Source of the DNA: Mycolicibacterium anyangense
GTDB lineage: Bacteria; Actinomycetota; Actinomycetes; Mycobacteriales; Mycobacteriaceae
Assembly (NCBI RefSeq): GCF_010731855.1
Contig: NZ_AP022620.1
Location: 3,472,001-3,536,000 of the forward strand
Direction of reading: 5' to 3'
Length of the DNA stretch: 64,000 nt
This document shows positions 1-7,200 of the stretch, in pieces. How positions within the stretch are numbered: position 1 is the first letter of the stretch; each line of letters opens with the position of its first letter. Under the pieces are notes generated by a model. That model ran no database searches, was not told the origin of the DNA, and saw nothing but the letters and a program-made list of their open reading frames with translations. Both the position numbers and the translations under genes were made by a program.

Positions 1-1064
1 TCGGTGGGCAGCACGTCGATGACGGGCAGTCCGTCACGGGGCGGGTTGTGCAACAGCCGCCCGGCCCGCTTGCCCTTCTCCAGGCTGGGCTGCGAGACCG
101 TCGTCAGACCACGGTTCAGCGCTTCGGGGATACCGTCGAACCCGGTCACGGTCATCTGTCCGGGAACGTAAATGCCATGCGCGCGAAGGTAATCCATTGC
201 CGATATCGCCAGCACGTCGGTGGTGCACATCAGCGCGGTCAAGTGCGGGTTGGCCTGCAGCGCCAGTTCGGCAGCGGCGGCGCCGGAGGCCGGCAGGTGT
301 TCGTAGCTCTCGATGATCGTGAGGCGCCCGGGGTCCAGACCCGCAGCGCTCATCGCGTCCCGCACCCCGGCGATCCGCTCGGTTTGCACGTGAAAGTGCG
401 ACTGCCGCAAGCGATCCGAAGTGACCATTCCGGCGGGCTGTCCGCCGGCGCCCGGTTGGGCGCCCAGGCGCATCGTCAGCAGCCCGATCTCGTGGTGACC
501 CAGACCCACCACGTAGTCGGCGAGGCCACGCATCGCCGACCGGTCGTCGATACACACCCGGGAGGCGCCCGGGACATCCTTGGGCTGGTCGACGACGACG
601 ATCGGGAGGTGACGTTGCAGCACGGTCTGCAGATAGGTGTCGTCGTCGGAGGCGGCGTAGATGACGAACCCGTCCACTCCGGCCGACAGCACTGCATTGG
701 TGCCGTCGGAGACGCTGCGGCCCGGCCCCGCCGCCACCAGCAGCAGACCCTGGCCCGCCTCTTCGCAGGATTCAGCAAGGCCGGCAACGAAATTGAGGGC
801 AGCCGGATCACTGAAGGAATAAGTCAACGGCTCGGTGATGAGCAGACCGACCGCACCGGCCTTGCGGGTGCGCAGCGAGCGGGCCACCGGGTCTGGGCCG
901 GGATAGCCCAGCCGCTTGGCGGTGGCCAGCACCCGCTCACGCAGGTCGGCCGACAACTGGTCGGGCCGGTTGTAGGCATTGGAGATGGTGGTGCGCGACA
1001 CCTTGAGTTCGGCAGCCAACGAGGCCAGCGTCGCCCGGCGCCGCGGCGCGGGACTTCTGGACAT
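1..1064 (-). CDS. LacI/GalR-family transcriptional regulator (3' end cut by window)
   Basis: Reading leftwards from an ATG at 1064 gives an N-terminal LacI helix-turn-helix (TLASLAAELKVSRTTISNAY, residues about 12-31) followed by a periplasmic-binding-protein-like ligand domain. That domain includes a VTGFDGIPEALNRGLTTVSQ-type segment near the C-terminus. The frame is open to the window edge, so only the last few residues are missing. It is divergent from the zinc uptake operon across about 96 bp. LacI proteins usually sense sugars or nucleosides; nothing visible identifies the ligand or shows that it regulates zinc uptake. Long ORFs on the opposite strand here are shadows. Confidence 0.9.
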   Translation of the reverse strand, partial: MSRSPAPRRRATLASLAAELKVSRTTISNAYNRPDQLSADLRERVLATAKRLGYPGPDPVARSLRTRKAGAVGLLITEPLTYSFSDPAALNFVAGLAESCEEAGQGLLLVAAGPGRSVSDGTNAVLSAGVDGFVIYAASDDDTYLQTVLQRHLPIVVVDQPKDVPGASRVCIDDRSAMRGLADYVVGLGHHEIGLLTMRLGAQPGAGGQPAGMVTSDRLRQSHFHVQTERIAGVRDAMSAAGLDPGRLTIIESYEHLPASGAAAAELALQANPHLTALMCTTDVLAISAMDYLRAHGIYVPGQMTVTGFDGIPEALNRGLTTVSQPSLEKGKRAGRLLHNPPRDGLPVIDVLPT

Positions 1065-1124
1065 GCTCTGTGAGATTAGTGGATCACTGTGCAGGTTCCC
1101 CGCAGGAGTCCGATAGCCTTTCAT

Positions 1125-1139
1125 TGGAAACGGTTTTCA
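1125..1139. promoter_or_regulatory. Zur-like 7-1-7 palindrome upstream of znuA
   Basis: TGGAAACGGTTTTCA is a 7-1-7 inverted repeat with one mismatched pair. It resembles mycobacterial Zur boxes, which are AT-rich TGAAAAT/ATTTTCA-type repeats. It lies about 22 bp before the preferred znuA start. Zur repression of znuABC is the expected arrangement. Autoregulation by the divergent LacI protein is an alternative, since LacI operators also contain AAAC/GTTT halves, although those normally have an even centre. Confidence 0.6.
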
Positions 1140-1160
1140 TTTGTATTACGAGGAGTGGTC

Positions 1161-2069
1161 GTGCGGGTTGGAACGGTTGTCGCGGTATCGGCACTGGTGC
1201 TGTCGGTAGGGCTGAGCGCGTGCGGCAGTGACAAGAAGTCCGACGGGGCCGGCGCCGCCACCACCCCGACCGTCGTCGCCTCCACCAACGTCTGGGGCAG
1301 CGTCGCCAAGGCCATCGCCGGCGACCACGCCAAGGTGTCCTCGATCATCACCGATCCGGCAGCCGACCCCCACTCCTTCGAGGCCAGCCCCTCGGACGCG
1401 GCCGCCATCACCGACGCCAGCCTCGTGGTCTACAACGGCGGCGGCTACGACCACTGGGTCGACGACATTCTGGCCGGCCACCCGAACGTCGCCTCGATCG
1501 ACGCCTACAAACTCCTCGCCGCACCCGGCGAACCCACCCCCGCCAACGAGCACGTCTTCTACGATTTGGCCACCACCAAGGCGGTGGCCACCTCGATCGG
1601 CGACAAGCTCGCCCAGGAGGACCCCGCGCACGCGGCCGACTACAAGACCAACGTCGCCAACTTCAACCGCAGCGCCGACGCGATCGAACAGATCGAGCAG
1701 GCGATCCGCACCACTCACCCGGGCGCGGCCGTGGTGGCCACCGAGCCCGTCGCACATTATCTTCTGGTCGCCGCCGGGCTCACCGACAAGACACCGCAGG
1801 GCTTCGCCAACGCGATCGAACAGGACAGCGACCCCGCACCGGTCGACGTCGCCGCCATGCTGGACCTGATCAAGGGCCGCCAGGTCGCTGCGGTGGTGTT
1901 CAACGAACAGACCATCACCCCGGTCACCAAGCAGGTCCAGGAGGCCGCCCAGAGCGCCGGTGTGCCGGTCGTCGGGGTCACCGAGACGCTGCCAGCAGGC
2001 AAGGACTACCTGACCTGGCAGCGTGAGACCGCGGACCGGTTGGCGGGCGCACTGCAGCAGCACCGATAA
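1161..2069 (+). CDS. znuA: Zinc ABC transporter substrate-binding lipoprotein (ZnuA/TroA family)
   Basis: Binds zinc outside the membrane and delivers it to the ZnuB permease. The GTG at 1161 is preferred because AGGAG lies just upstream (1151-1155) and it gives a compact lipoprotein signal ending LSVGLSAC, the Cys being the lipidation site. An upstream GTG at 1089 would add an implausible extension across the Zur-like site. TroA-family features include candidate metal-ligand histidines in DPHSFEASPSD, NEHVFYDL and EPVAHYLL, and the C-terminal acidic residue region FNEQTITP. About 302 residues, normal for the family. It is first in znuA-znuC-znuB, 9 bp before the ATPase gene. Confidence 0.88.
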   Translation: MRVGTVVAVSALVLSVGLSACGSDKKSDGAGAATTPTVVASTNVWGSVAKAIAGDHAKVSSIITDPAADPHSFEASPSDAAAITDASLVVYNGGGYDHWVDDILAGHPNVASIDAYKLLAAPGEPTPANEHVFYDLATTKAVATSIGDKLAQEDPAHAADYKTNVANFNRSADAIEQIEQAIRTTHPGAAVVATEPVAHYLLVAAGLTDKTPQGFANAIEQDSDPAPVDVAAMLDLIKGRQVAAVVFNEQTITPVTKQVQEAAQSAGVPVVGVTETLPAGKDYLTWQRETADRLAGALQQHR

Positions 2070-2078
2070 TCACTGCTT

Positions 2079-2891
2079 GTGGCTGCCGAGGTCGTTTCGC
2101 TGACCGGTGCCCGGTTGGCCTTCGGCGACCGGGTGCTGTGGGACCACCTCGACCTGACGGTGTCGGCCGGTGAGTTCATCGCCATCCTGGGTCCGAACGG
2201 AACAGGTAAGACGTCACTGCTCAAGGTCCTGCTCGGCCAGCTGCCGCTGACCGCGGGCACCGCGACGATCCAGGGAAGCCCGATCGAAGCAGGCAGCGAG
2301 AAGATCGGCTACGTGCCCCAGCACCGGGCCGTCGACCGTGGGCTGAGCCTGCGCGGACGTGACCTGGTACAGCTGGGTATCGACGGACACCGCTGGGGAG
2401 CGGCCCCGCTCAGCCGCGCCGCACGCCACCACCGCCGGGAGGCCGTCGAGCGGGCGCTGGCCCAGGTTCACGCGCTGAAGCTGGCGAAAGTGGCCGTCGG
2501 CGTGATGTCCGGTGGCGAGCTGCAGCGGGTTCGCATCGCCCAGGCACTGGCCAGCGACCCGGTGCTGCTGCTGTGCGACGAGCCGCTGCTGAACCTCGAC
2601 CCCGCCAATGCCCGCCTGGTCGCCCAGCTCATCGACCGTCGCAGGCGGTCCGGGACCGCGGTGCTGTTCGTGACCCACGAGGTCAATCCGGTGCTGCCCT
2701 ACGTCGACCGGGTCATCTATCTGGTCGACGGCAGATTCCGGATCGGCACGGTGGCCGAGGTGATGACGTCGGAAACCCTCTCCGAGCTGTACCGGGCGGA
2801 CATTCAGGTGGTCCAGGTGGGCAATCGCTACGTGGTGGTGGGCGAGCACTTCGACCATTCCGGACACGCCCAGGGCCATACCCATGAGTGA
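2079..2891 (+). CDS. znuC: Zinc ABC transporter ATP-binding protein
   Basis: ATPase driving zinc import with ZnuA and ZnuB. A 270-residue ABC domain carries Walker A GPNGTGKTSLL (about residue 38), the signature MSGGELQRVRIAQAL, Walker B LLLCDEPLLNLD, and the H-loop FVTHEVN. The C-terminus is histidine-rich (GEHFDHSGHAQGHTHE), common in zinc-handling ATPases and possibly a metal sensor. The start is GTG. The stop overlaps the permease start (ATGAGTGA), implying translational coupling. Confidence 0.93.
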   Translation: MAAEVVSLTGARLAFGDRVLWDHLDLTVSAGEFIAILGPNGTGKTSLLKVLLGQLPLTAGTATIQGSPIEAGSEKIGYVPQHRAVDRGLSLRGRDLVQLGIDGHRWGAAPLSRAARHHRREAVERALAQVHALKLAKVAVGVMSGGELQRVRIAQALASDPVLLLCDEPLLNLDPANARLVAQLIDRRRRSGTAVLFVTHEVNPVLPYVDRVIYLVDGRFRIGTVAEVMTSETLSELYRADIQVVQVGNRYVVVGEHFDHSGHAQGHTHE

Positions 2892-3750
2892 CGAACTCGC
2901 CCACCTGCTGGGCCACCTGTTCTCGTTCCACATCACCGCGGACCTGCTCAGCCGTGACTTCGTCCAGCAGGCACTCATCGCGGCCGCCCTGCTGGCATTG
3001 GTGGCCGGGCTGATCGGGCCGTTCATCGTGATGCGGCAGATGTCGTTCGCGGTACACGGATCCAGCGAACTGTCCCTGACCGGCGCCGCCTTCGCGCTGC
3101 TGGCCGGCTTCAACGTCGGGATCGGCGCCCTGCTGGGCTGCGGCCTGGCGGCCATCCTGTTCGGGGTGCTCGGTCAGCGGGCGAGGGAACGTGACTCCGC
3201 GATCGGGGTGGTACTGGCGTTCGGCCTCGGCATGGCGGTGCTGTTCATCCACCTCTACCCGGGCCGCACCGGCACCAGCTTCGCGCTGCTGACCGGACAG
3301 ATCGTCGGGGTGGGCTACTCCGGCCTCACGCTGCTGGTCGGGGTGACGGTCGCGGTGGTCGCGGTGCTGGCCGTCAGCTACCGCCCCCTGCTGTTCGCCA
3401 CCGCCGACCCGGAGGTGGCGGCCGCACGCGGTGTTCCGGTCCGAGCCCTGGGTATCGTGTTCGCCGCCCTGGTCGGGGTGGTCGCCGCTCAGGGCGTGCA
3501 GATCGTCGGTGCGCTGCTGGTGATGTCGCTGCTCATCACCCCGGCGGCCGCAGCGGCCCGGGTATTCAGCTCCCCGGTGGCGGTGATCGCGGCGTCGGTG
3601 GTCTTCGCCGAGGTGTCCGCGGTCGCCGGCATCGTGTTGTCGCTGGCGCCCGGGGTTCCGGTATCGGTGTTCGTCACCACCATCTCGTTCGTGATCTACC
3701 TGGTGTGCTGGGCGATCAGCCGGCGCCGGCACGACCCCGCTGCGGCGTAG
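2884..3750 (+). CDS. znuB: Zinc ABC transporter permease (ABC-3 family)
   Basis: Membrane channel subunit of the zinc importer. At 288 residues it has about eight hydrophobic helices and the ABC-3 hallmark region GVPVRALGIVFAALVG, followed by GALLVMSLLITPAAAA. It overlaps znuC by 8 bp and ends the operon. The metal is inferred from the ZnuA family, the His-rich ATPase tail and the Zur-like box; manganese systems share the fold, so zinc is likely but not proven. Confidence 0.92.
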   Translation: MSDELAHLLGHLFSFHITADLLSRDFVQQALIAAALLALVAGLIGPFIVMRQMSFAVHGSSELSLTGAAFALLAGFNVGIGALLGCGLAAILFGVLGQRARERDSAIGVVLAFGLGMAVLFIHLYPGRTGTSFALLTGQIVGVGYSGLTLLVGVTVAVVAVLAVSYRPLLFATADPEVAAARGVPVRALGIVFAALVGVVAAQGVQIVGALLVMSLLITPAAAAARVFSSPVAVIAASVVFAEVSAVAGIVLSLAPGVPVSVFVTTISFVIYLVCWAISRRRHDPAAA

Positions 3751-3788
3751 GGCGGTTCCTCGGGCCTCTCGCCCCATAGGCTGGCCTG

Positions 3789-4547
3789 GTGCCATCAGTA
3801 GACCTGAACGCGGACCTAGGCGAAGGCTTCGGGGTGTGGGAACTCGGCGATGACGACGCCATGCTGGCGATCGTCACCAGCGCCAACCTGGCGTGCGGTT
3901 TCCACGCCGGTAACCCGGTGCGACTGGCCCGCACCTGCGAGTCCGCCGTGCAATCGGGTGTGCAGATCGGGGCCCAGGTCGGGTACTTCGACCTCGCGGG
4001 CTTCGGCCGCCGCTACATCGATGTGGAACCCGCCGAACTGACCGCCGACATCATCTACCAGATCGGCGCGCTGGAGGCACTGGCCAAGGCCGCCGGGTCG
4101 GCGGTCGGCTACGTCAAACCCCATGGCGCGCTGTACAACACGATCGTCACCGACCGCGCACAGGCGCGTGCGGTTGCGCGCGCCGTGCGCGCCGTCGATC
4201 CGGGCCTACCGGTGCTGGGACTTGCCGGATCGGTGTTCTTCGAGGAGGCCGCCGAACTCGGCCTACGCACCGTCGCCGAGGCATTCGCCGATCGGGCCTA
4301 CGAACCCGACGGACAACTCGTCTCCCGCCGCCGTTCCGGGGCTGTCCTGCACGACCCGGTCCAGATCGCCGAACGCGTCGCCATGATGGTGACCACCGGA
4401 GCGGTCACCGCGGTCGACGGCACCACGATCACGGTGGAAGTGGAATCGGTCTGCGTGCATGGTGATTCACCCGGTGCGGTCACGATCGCCGCCGCCGTGC
4501 GCGACAGACTGCTCGCCGACGGCATCGAACTGACGTCGTTCACCTGA
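3789..4547 (+). CDS. pxpA: LamB/YcsF family protein, 5-oxoprolinase subunit A-like
   Basis: The N-terminus VDLNADLGEGFGVWELGDD and the YVKPHGALYN motif are diagnostic of the LamB/YcsF family, whose member PxpA works with PxpB and PxpC in ATP-dependent cleavage of 5-oxoproline to glutamate. The length, 252 residues, is typical. The GTG start lies 38 bp after znuB. No pxpB or pxpC homologue is visible nearby, so partners must be elsewhere or the protein has another role. Co-transcription with znuABC is possible from spacing alone. Confidence 0.85.
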   Translation: MPSVDLNADLGEGFGVWELGDDDAMLAIVTSANLACGFHAGNPVRLARTCESAVQSGVQIGAQVGYFDLAGFGRRYIDVEPAELTADIIYQIGALEALAKAAGSAVGYVKPHGALYNTIVTDRAQARAVARAVRAVDPGLPVLGLAGSVFFEEAAELGLRTVAEAFADRAYEPDGQLVSRRRSGAVLHDPVQIAERVAMMVTTGAVTAVDGTTITVEVESVCVHGDSPGAVTIAAAVRDRLLADGIELTSFT

Positions 4548-4666
4548 TGCGGCTGAAGCTGGGCCGACCGGACCTGAGCCGGGCCGGGATCAATCGGCTG
4601 GCCGCCGTGCTGGCCGGTACACACCCATGCGAGTACTGTCCCGGCTGGCCGATCGGGACGGCGTAG
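4547..4666 (+). CDS. Small ORF overlapping the pxpA stop, doubtful
   Basis: A 39-residue ORF starts on the last base of the pxpA stop (TGATG) and contains a CEYC motif (THPCEYCPGWPIGTA). A second short ORF in another frame (4627-4713, starting MRVLSRLADRDG) overlaps it and runs to the rpsR stop. The two could be halves of one frameshifted gene or chance ORFs in the 167-bp convergent gap. No family was recognised. Confidence 0.2.
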   Translation: MRLKLGRPDLSRAGINRLAAVLAGTHPCEYCPGWPIGTA

Positions 4667-4714
4667 GCCTGCATCTGCCGACGATATGGCAGCGCACCGA
4701 TCCGTGGAGCTGAC

Positions 4715-4960
4715 TCAGCGCGAACCGGCCGGCGGCAGCAGCGCCATCTCCCGGGCGTTCTTGATCGCGGTAGCCACCATGCGCTGCTGCTGAACGGTCA
4801 ACCCGGTCACCGCGCGCGAGCGAATCTTGCCCTTCTCGCTGATGAAGGTCCGCAACAGCTGGACATCTTTGTAGTCCACCGTCGTGATGCCCAGGGCGCG
4901 AAGCTGATTGGTGCGCCGCTTGGCCGGCACAGCGTTCGGTTTCGGGCGCCGGCCGGCCAT
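4715..4960 (-). CDS. rpsR2: 30S ribosomal protein S18, cysteine-free paralogue
   Basis: An 81-residue S18 ([40 protein letters not shown]). It contains no cysteine, unlike the zinc-binding C+ S18 form. Such C- paralogues replace the C+ proteins under zinc limitation and are Zur-repressed in mycobacteria (family knowledge). The ATG at 4960 is chosen because a longer in-frame extension has no S18 homology and overlaps rpmG. It shares one base with the rpmG stop (TGATG), implying coupling. Confidence 0.93.
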   Translation of the reverse strand: MAGRRPKPNAVPAKRRTNQLRALGITTVDYKDVQLLRTFISEKGKIRSRAVTGLTVQQQRMVATAIKNAREMALLPPAGSR

Positions 4961-5124
4961 CAGCGTTCCTCCTTGAAGTCGACGTGCCGCCGGACTATGG
5001 GGTCGTACTTCTTGAGCACCAGCCGGTCCGGGTCGTTGCGGCGATTCTTGCGGGTGACGTAGGTGTACCCGGTTCCGGCCGTCGACCGCAGCTTGATCTT
5101 GGGACGAATGTCGTTGCGCGCCAT
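4960..5124 (-). CDS. rpmG2: 50S ribosomal protein L33, cysteine-free paralogue
   Basis: A 54-residue L33 ([20 protein letters not shown], then [20 protein letters not shown]) without the CxxC pairs of zinc-binding L33. Start ATG at 5124 with an AAGGAG-like site just upstream (complement of 5140-5146). It is first gene of an rpmG2-rpsR2 pair behind a large palindrome. Related mycobacterial operons usually also carry rpmB2 and rpsN2, which are absent here. Confidence 0.93.
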   Translation of the reverse strand: MARNDIRPKIKLRSTAGTGYTYVTRKNRRNDPDRLVLKKYDPIVRRHVDFKEER

Positions 5125-5149
5125 CAGCGGGACCCACCCTCTCCTTAAT

Positions 5150-5164
5150 AGCAATGATTTTCAA
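5150..5164. promoter_or_regulatory. Possible second Zur half-site in the rpmG2 leader
   Basis: On the minus strand the sequence reads TTGAAAATCATTGC. One arm (TGAAAAT) matches the Zur consensus closely and the other poorly. It lies about 26-40 bp before the rpmG2 start, between the start and the main palindrome. It may act as a secondary site or be chance AT-rich sequence. Confidence 0.35.
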
Positions 5165-5193
5165 CAAGCTCTCCGGCGAACTGTAGCTGAAAC

Positions 5194-5228
5194 CCGCGCT
5201 AAATGACAATCGTTGTCATTTAGCGCGG
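5194..5228. promoter_or_regulatory. Perfect 16-3-16 palindrome, probable Zur operator between divergent genes
   Basis: Arms 5194-5209 and 5213-5228 are exact reverse complements around a TCG spacer. The core AATGACAATCGTTGTCATT resembles actinobacterial Zur sites; the outer CCGCGCTA/TAGCGCGG extends it well beyond the usual length. It lies about 70 bp before rpmG2 and ends 3 bp before the upstream-most candidate start of the divergent transporter, so one bound dimer pair could control both. Confidence 0.7.
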
Positions 5229-5231
5229 AGC

Positions 5232-6551
5232 GTGGTCCACCCGGACCGAGGCACGCCCGTAGGGTGGGCGGGTGACTTGGCACGCTCAGACCGCCCCGAC
5301 AGTGCAGGGCGCAGCCTCGTGCTGATCGGCGCGCTGGTGGCACTGGTCGTTGTGCTCGTCTTCGCCATCGTGCGGCCGGCCGGCTGGTCGGAAGCGGTCG
5401 CGGCGGTCCCTGCGGCAGCCATCGTCGTCGCCATCGGCGCGGTGTCGCCGCGCGACGCACTCACCGAGATGAACCGCATGCTGCCGGTGGTGCTGTTCCT
5501 GGCCGCCGTGCTCGTACTGGCCAGCCTGTGCGACGACGAGGGCCTGTTCGACGCCGCCGGCGCATGGATGGCCAGGACCAGTTCGGGCAACCCCCGGCGC
5601 CTGCTCGGCCAGGTTTTCGTGGTCGCGGCAGCGACGACGGCAGTCCTGAGCCTGGACGCCACGGTGGTGCTGCTGACCCCGGTGGTACTGGCCACCGTGC
5701 GGACCTTGCGGGTGCCAGCCCGTCCGCACCTCTACGCCACCGCCCACCTGTCCAACACGGCGTCACTGCTGCTGCCGGTCTCCAACCTCACCAATCTGCT
5801 GGCATTCAGCGCCGCAGGGTTGTCGTTCACCACGTTCAGTGCGCTCATGGCCGCACCATGGCTGGTGGCGGTGGCCGCCGAGTACGGCATGTTCCGGTGG
5901 GTGTTCCGCCGCGACCTCGCCGAACTCCCGGTGGCCAAGGTCCCCGAGTCCGGTGAGCGACCGGTCTTCGTGCTCGTGGTGCTGGCTTTGACGCTGGTGG
6001 GCTTCGCCGTCACCTCGTTCACCGGCTTGTCGCCGGCCTGGGCGGCCCTCGCCGGTGCAGTCGTGCTGGGTGTGCGCTCACTTGCCCAGCGGCGCAGCAC
6101 GATCGGTGGGGTCATCAGGTCGTTGAACCTGCCGTTCTGCTTGTTCGTGCTGGCACTGGCCGTGGTGGTCAAGGCCGTCATGGTCAACGGCCTGGACACC
6201 GCGGCCGGTGACCTGCTGCCCTCCGGCGACGGGCTGGTTGCCCTGCTCGGCATCGCCGCGCTGGCCGCGGTGCTGTCCAACGTCGTCAACAACCTGCCGG
6301 CGGTACTGGTACTGCTACCACTGGTGAGCGGCCCCGCCGCGGTGCTCGCCGTGCTGATCGGCGTCAACATCGGACCCAACCTGACCTACGTCGGCTCCCT
6401 GGCCAACCTGCTGTGGCGGCGGGTGCTACATCAGGCGGACGAGCCCACCAGCGTGCGCGAATTCACCTGGCTGGGTCTGCTGACCGTGCCACTGTGTCTC
6501 GTCCTCGCCGTGGTGGCGCTGTGGGCGGGGCTCCGGCTGATCGGGGCCTGA
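5232..6551 (+). CDS. SLC13/ArsB-type membrane transporter
   Basis: Polytopic inner-membrane protein of up to 439 residues with about ten to twelve hydrophobic helices. The segments NTASLLLPVSNLTNLLAF and NVVNNLPAVLVLLPL, then IGVNIGPNLTYVGSLANLLW, are typical of the ion transporter superfamily that includes ArsB, CitM and SLC13 permeases. Substrate cannot be read from the sequence; arsenite, dicarboxylate or another anion are possible. The GTG at 5232 nearly abuts the palindrome; TTG at 5277 is an alternative start giving a more usual short N-terminus. Expression may follow Zur through the shared operator. Confidence 0.8.
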   Translation: MVHPDRGTPVGWAGDLARSDRPDSAGRSLVLIGALVALVVVLVFAIVRPAGWSEAVAAVPAAAIVVAIGAVSPRDALTEMNRMLPVVLFLAAVLVLASLCDDEGLFDAAGAWMARTSSGNPRRLLGQVFVVAAATTAVLSLDATVVLLTPVVLATVRTLRVPARPHLYATAHLSNTASLLLPVSNLTNLLAFSAAGLSFTTFSALMAAPWLVAVAAEYGMFRWVFRRDLAELPVAKVPESGERPVFVLVVLALTLVGFAVTSFTGLSPAWAALAGAVVLGVRSLAQRRSTIGGVIRSLNLPFCLFVLALAVVVKAVMVNGLDTAAGDLLPSGDGLVALLGIAALAAVLSNVVNNLPAVLVLLPLVSGPAAVLAVLIGVNIGPNLTYVGSLANLLWRRVLHQADEPTSVREFTWLGLLTVPLCLVLAVVALWAGLRLIGA

Positions 6552-6554
6552 CTG

Positions 6555-7133
6555 TCAACCCCGCCCCGGGGCAGCGCACAGCGTGCCGGCGACCGCCAGG
6601 ATCGACGCCTGCAGGTCCGCCTCGGAGATGTCCTTCAGGCCGGTGGCCGCTCGCAGGAAATCTCCGAACAGACACCAACTCACAGAGACCGCAAGGCTAT
6701 GTGCCGCAGCAAGTCTGGTCTCGCGATTGTCGCCGTGCCGGCGCAGCATCGGTTCCAAGATCCGTGCCACGTTGGGGAAGGTGGACTGCAACTCCCCCAC
6801 CGGAAAGCCGTCGAGGGAGACCCTCGCGATGACCCGCAGGTGGCGATCGATCGCGGCCTGGGCCACCGCGGGCTCGGGCGAACTGGCGATCAGAGCACTG
6901 AAATGCGAGCCGAGCCAGGTGAGCACGGCGCCGACGAGTTGATCCTTGGTGCCGAAATGGCGGTAAACGAGCCCGTGGTTGACGCCCGCACGCGCCGCGA
7001 CATCCCTGATCGAGGTGGCTGTCGGACCGCGCTCGGCGAACAGATCGGCAGCCGCCGCCAGGATGGCATCCGTTACCTCTTCCCTGCCCCGCGGACAGGC
7101 CACCTCCGATGCCGTTGCCGACGATGTAGTCAT
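6555..7133 (-). CDS. TetR-family transcriptional regulator
   Basis: A 192-residue protein with an N-terminal TetR helix-turn-helix (TSIRDVAARAGVNHGLVYRH, about residues 37-56) and a helical ligand-binding C-terminal domain. The ATG at 7133 is preferred; longer in-frame starts run through the operators. It is divergent from the dioxygenase gene with two identical inverted repeats between them, the first overlapping its own start codon, so it probably represses itself and the dioxygenase. Confidence 0.9.
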   Translation of the reverse strand: MTTSSATASEVACPRGREEVTDAILAAAADLFAERGPTATSIRDVAARAGVNHGLVYRHFGTKDQLVGAVLTWLGSHFSALIASSPEPAVAQAAIDRHLRVIARVSLDGFPVGELQSTFPNVARILEPMLRRHGDNRETRLAAAHSLAVSVSWCLFGDFLRAATGLKDISEADLQASILAVAGTLCAAPGRG

Positions 7134-7141
7134 GTGACTAC
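7126..7141. promoter_or_regulatory. TetR operator 1, GTAGTC-N4-GACTAC
   Basis: Perfect inverted repeat of 6-bp arms with a 4-bp spacer (ATGT), overlapping the tetR start codon. An identical site lies 33 bp away centre to centre. Confidence 0.75.
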
Positions 7142-7158
7142 GATACTCACCATCGGCT

Positions 7159-7174
7159 GTAGTCGCTCGACTAC
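7159..7174. promoter_or_regulatory. TetR operator 2, GTAGTC-N4-GACTAC
   Basis: Second perfect copy of the repeat with spacer GCTC, 26 bp before the dioxygenase start. Thirty-three base pairs between centres is about three helical turns, placing two dimers on the same face of the DNA. Confidence 0.75.
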
Positions 7175-7200
7175 GACGGCACCTTTCAGGAGAGTTCGCG

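Noticed and set aside
48..1073. 341-residue ORF on the plus strand opposite the LacI gene
   Set aside because: The minus strand has a clear LacI HTH and ligand domain; the plus-strand product is low-complexity and shows no family.
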